From NCBI GenBank assembly GCA_019237515.1, contig JAFAGX010000538.1:1-7065 (forward strand): a DNA stretch of 7,065 bases, written 5' to 3'. Source of the DNA: Acidobacteriaceae bacterium (lineage in GTDB: Bacteria; Acidobacteriota; Terriglobia; Terriglobales; SbA1). A program made the translations under genes and the position numbers. Positions 5,759 to 7,065 of the stretch are shown piece after piece (the first letter of the stretch is position 1; every line of letters starts with the position of its first letter). Under the pieces are notes generated by a model. That model was not told the origin of the DNA and made no database searches. It saw nothing but the letters and a program-made list of their open reading frames with translations.

Positions 5759-6712
5759 TTACTTGCTGTTGGGCTGTGTTTCCTTTGGAGCAGAAGCCTC
5801 GGCATGGATTGGCGCCGGTACTCCCGCCTGCTGCAGCGCGCGATCCAGCACAACCCGAAGATCACTGATGGGAAGCGCGCCATCCATTTCCTGTCCATTC
5901 ACAAACAGCGTAGGCGTCGCGCTTACCCCTACGCTTTCTCCCTGCTTGACCGAAGCTTTCACAGCGTCATCGTTCTGTGCTTTGACGCAGGATTGCAATT
6001 TGGCCTGATCCAAATTGTGTTTCTGACCCTGGAGCGTAGTAAGCCGGTCGAGCGCCGCAAACTGCGCATCGTGCGTTTTTTCCGAACTGACCTCACGCTG
6101 GTTGGCATGAATGTAATCTGCAAAATCCCAATACGCATCGCTGTTCTGGGCAGCCAGACAGTTTGCGTCTACCGCTGCGTGAATGGCCCAGGGATGAATC
6201 TCAGACAGAGGAAAATCCTTATATACGAACTCTACCCGATCGCCATATTCCTTCAGCAGCGCAGGGAATAACGTCTGGTGCATTCGCGAGCAGAATGGAC
6301 ACTCGAGATCATCAAAATTCACAACTACAACTTTGGCATCTTTGTTGCCACGAAGCGGCCGGCCGCTAAGGTCGATCTTCTTCATGGTCTCGACGTATGG
6401 ATCTTTGCTCATATCCATTTTAGTGAGTCGCATCAGGGTCTTACCGTCTTTGGAGAGAAGAAAATCGTAGTCCTGCTTCTTTGTATCGCCTTCGATGTTT
6501 ATGGTAAGAGAGCTGTAATTCGGGAACTCGCTCGGCCGTAGCGGACCAACGGTGACTTTCACGGTCGGAGGCAAGGAATAGTACGACCTCACCTCACGCT
6601 CAATACGCTGTACTTGCTCAGGAGGTGCCGATTGTGCTGAGCAACCGAGGCAAACGAGCGCAAGAAAAACAAGAGAACTTCGCAGTAAAGTCACTAAAAG
6701 CCGCCTGTACAT
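5759..6712 (-). CDS. DsbA-family thiol:disulfide oxidoreductase lipoprotein with extra N-terminal domain
   Basis: A 317-aa thioredoxin-fold protein likely to handle disulfide bonds in the periplasm. The N-terminus (MYRRLLVTLLRSSLVFLALV) is a signal peptide leading to CLGC, with Cys24 the probable lipidated residue. A domain of about 90 residues follows (30-120) and contains IEREVRSYYSLPP, NYSSLTINIEGDT and DYDFLLSKDGKTLMRL. Its two-strand pattern recalls the dimerisation part of DsbC/DsbG, but the identity is not certain. The catalytic domain (about 115-295) has the CPFC motif at Cys138-Cys141 and the cis-proline loop SATPTLFVNG with Pro267. Cys185 (DANCLAAQ) and Cys242 (QSCVKAQ) are the extra pair often seen in Thioredoxin_4-type DsbA proteins. 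A Pro/Ala-rich tail (298-317) follows. ATG at 6712 is chosen because it keeps the arginine pair of the signal peptide, though no good Shine-Dalgarno precedes it; an in-frame GTG six codons later is an alternative. The parvulin gene follows 20 nt downstream. Confidence 0.9.
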   Translation of the reverse strand: MYRRLLVTLLRSSLVFLALVCLGCSAQSAPPEQVQRIEREVRSYYSLPPTVKVTVGPLRPSEFPNYSSLTINIEGDTKKQDYDFLLSKDGKTLMRLTKMDMSKDPYVETMKKIDLSGRPLRGNKDAKVVVVNFDDLECPFCSRMHQTLFPALLKEYGDRVEFVYKDFPLSEIHPWAIHAAVDANCLAAQNSDAYWDFADYIHANQREVSSEKTHDAQFAALDRLTTLQGQKHNLDQAKLQSCVKAQNDDAVKASVKQGESVGVSATPTLFVNGQEMDGALPISDLRVVLDRALQQAGVPAPIHAEASAPKETQPNSK

Positions 6713-6758
6713 TAGGGATTAAGAAGATTATCTCACACGGTTATTCAGTCGGCAGGAA

Positions 6759-7065
6759 TCACGGCTCCGGAGAAAGCGAACTGACAGGCAACAAAGCGTT
6801 CATCGAACCCGAGCGGAATCCTTCCAGGTCGAGGGTTACAAATTTGAAACCAAGAGCTTTAAAAATACGACTGAATTCTGCCGCCATTTCGCCACTAAGG
6901 GCGCGGGGCATCTCTTCCGAGGCAATTTCAATGCGCACGATGTCTCCGTGATGGCGAACGCGAAATTGACGAAAGCCGAGCACGCGCAGAGCATCCTCGC
7001 CTTGTTCTACTATGCTTAACGCTTCACGGGTGACGGGACGGCCGTATTCAAGACGCGAGGAAAGG
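6759..7065 (-). CDS. larE: LarE-like ATP-dependent sacrificial sulfur transferase, C-terminal part
   Basis: The last 101 complete codons of a gene that enters from beyond the right edge. LarE belongs to the PP-loop ATP pyrophosphatase superfamily and inserts sulfur into the pyridinium precursor of the nickel-pincer cofactor of lactate racemase and related enzymes. The visible part starts LSSRLEYGRPVT, continues with LRVLGFRQFRVRHHGDIVRI and EIASEEMPRAL, and ends in KALGFKFVTLDLEGFRSGSM near the C-terminus. These are characteristic LarE C-terminal blocks. The PP-loop domain is outside the window. In family members the residue just before LASR/LSSR is the sacrificial cysteine; here the single base left of that codon fits TGC, but the residue itself is cut off. 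The stop (TGA at 6761-6759) lies 46 nt before the DsbA-like gene start, so cotranscription is possible, though the functions are unrelated. No larA, larB or larC is visible. Confidence 0.85.
   Translation of the reverse strand, partial: LSSRLEYGRPVTREALSIVEQGEDALRVLGFRQFRVRHHGDIVRIEIASEEMPRALSGEMAAEFSRIFKALGFKFVTLDLEGFRSGSMNALLPVSSLSPEP

Noticed and set aside
5714..6271. Plus-strand open frame of about 185 codons opposite the DsbA-like gene
   Set aside because: The minus strand encodes the CPFC thioredoxin domain here. The plus-strand product shows no family features.

Overview
The window looks like chromosomal core DNA of a Gram-negative, diderm bacterium, most likely of the Acidobacteriota (Terriglobia/Koribacter-like). 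The pointers are moderate GC content, an exbB-exbD-exbD-TPR lipoprotein order, two lipid-anchored periplasmic folding factors, a separately encoded carboxylase carrier protein, and short tandem repeats of the ACTGACT type between genes. The taxonomic placement is inferred from gene content and style, not from a marker gene. No mobile element, CRISPR array, rRNA or tRNA was seen. Genes are tightly packed and no gene-free stretch exceeds about 140 bases.

Plus strand, 1-4669. The window opens inside an ExbB/TolQ-type proton channel gene, followed by two different ExbD/TolR-type genes. Together these form the inner-membrane motor that uses the proton gradient to energise TonB or a Tol-like partner. 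A TPR lipoprotein gene follows in the same direction and is closed by a strong intrinsic terminator at 2523-2549. Next comes a two-gene carboxylase unit: a biotin carboxylase (accC) and a 165-aa biotin carrier protein with the EAMKM biotinylation site. Together they resemble the alpha chain of propionyl- or methylcrotonyl-CoA carboxylase cut in two. No carboxyltransferase gene is present here.

Minus strand, 7065-4683. In transcription order these are the C-terminal part of a LarE-like sulfur transferase, a DsbA-like thioredoxin-fold lipoprotein with a CPFC active site, and a SurA/PrsA-like parvulin lipoprotein that starts at TTG behind a very strong Shine-Dalgarno sequence. The dsbA-like and parvulin genes are 20 nt apart and form a plausible envelope protein-folding operon (disulfide formation plus proline isomerisation/chaperone). 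The plus and minus gene sets converge with only 13 nt between their stop codons.

Nothing here amounts to a clearly new system. The points most worth a second look are the tandem heptamer and hairpin overlapping the accC stop codon, the mutually exclusive hairpins between exbB and exbD, the split carboxylase alpha chain, the unassigned N-terminal domain of the DsbA-like protein, and the loss of the second parvulin histidine.
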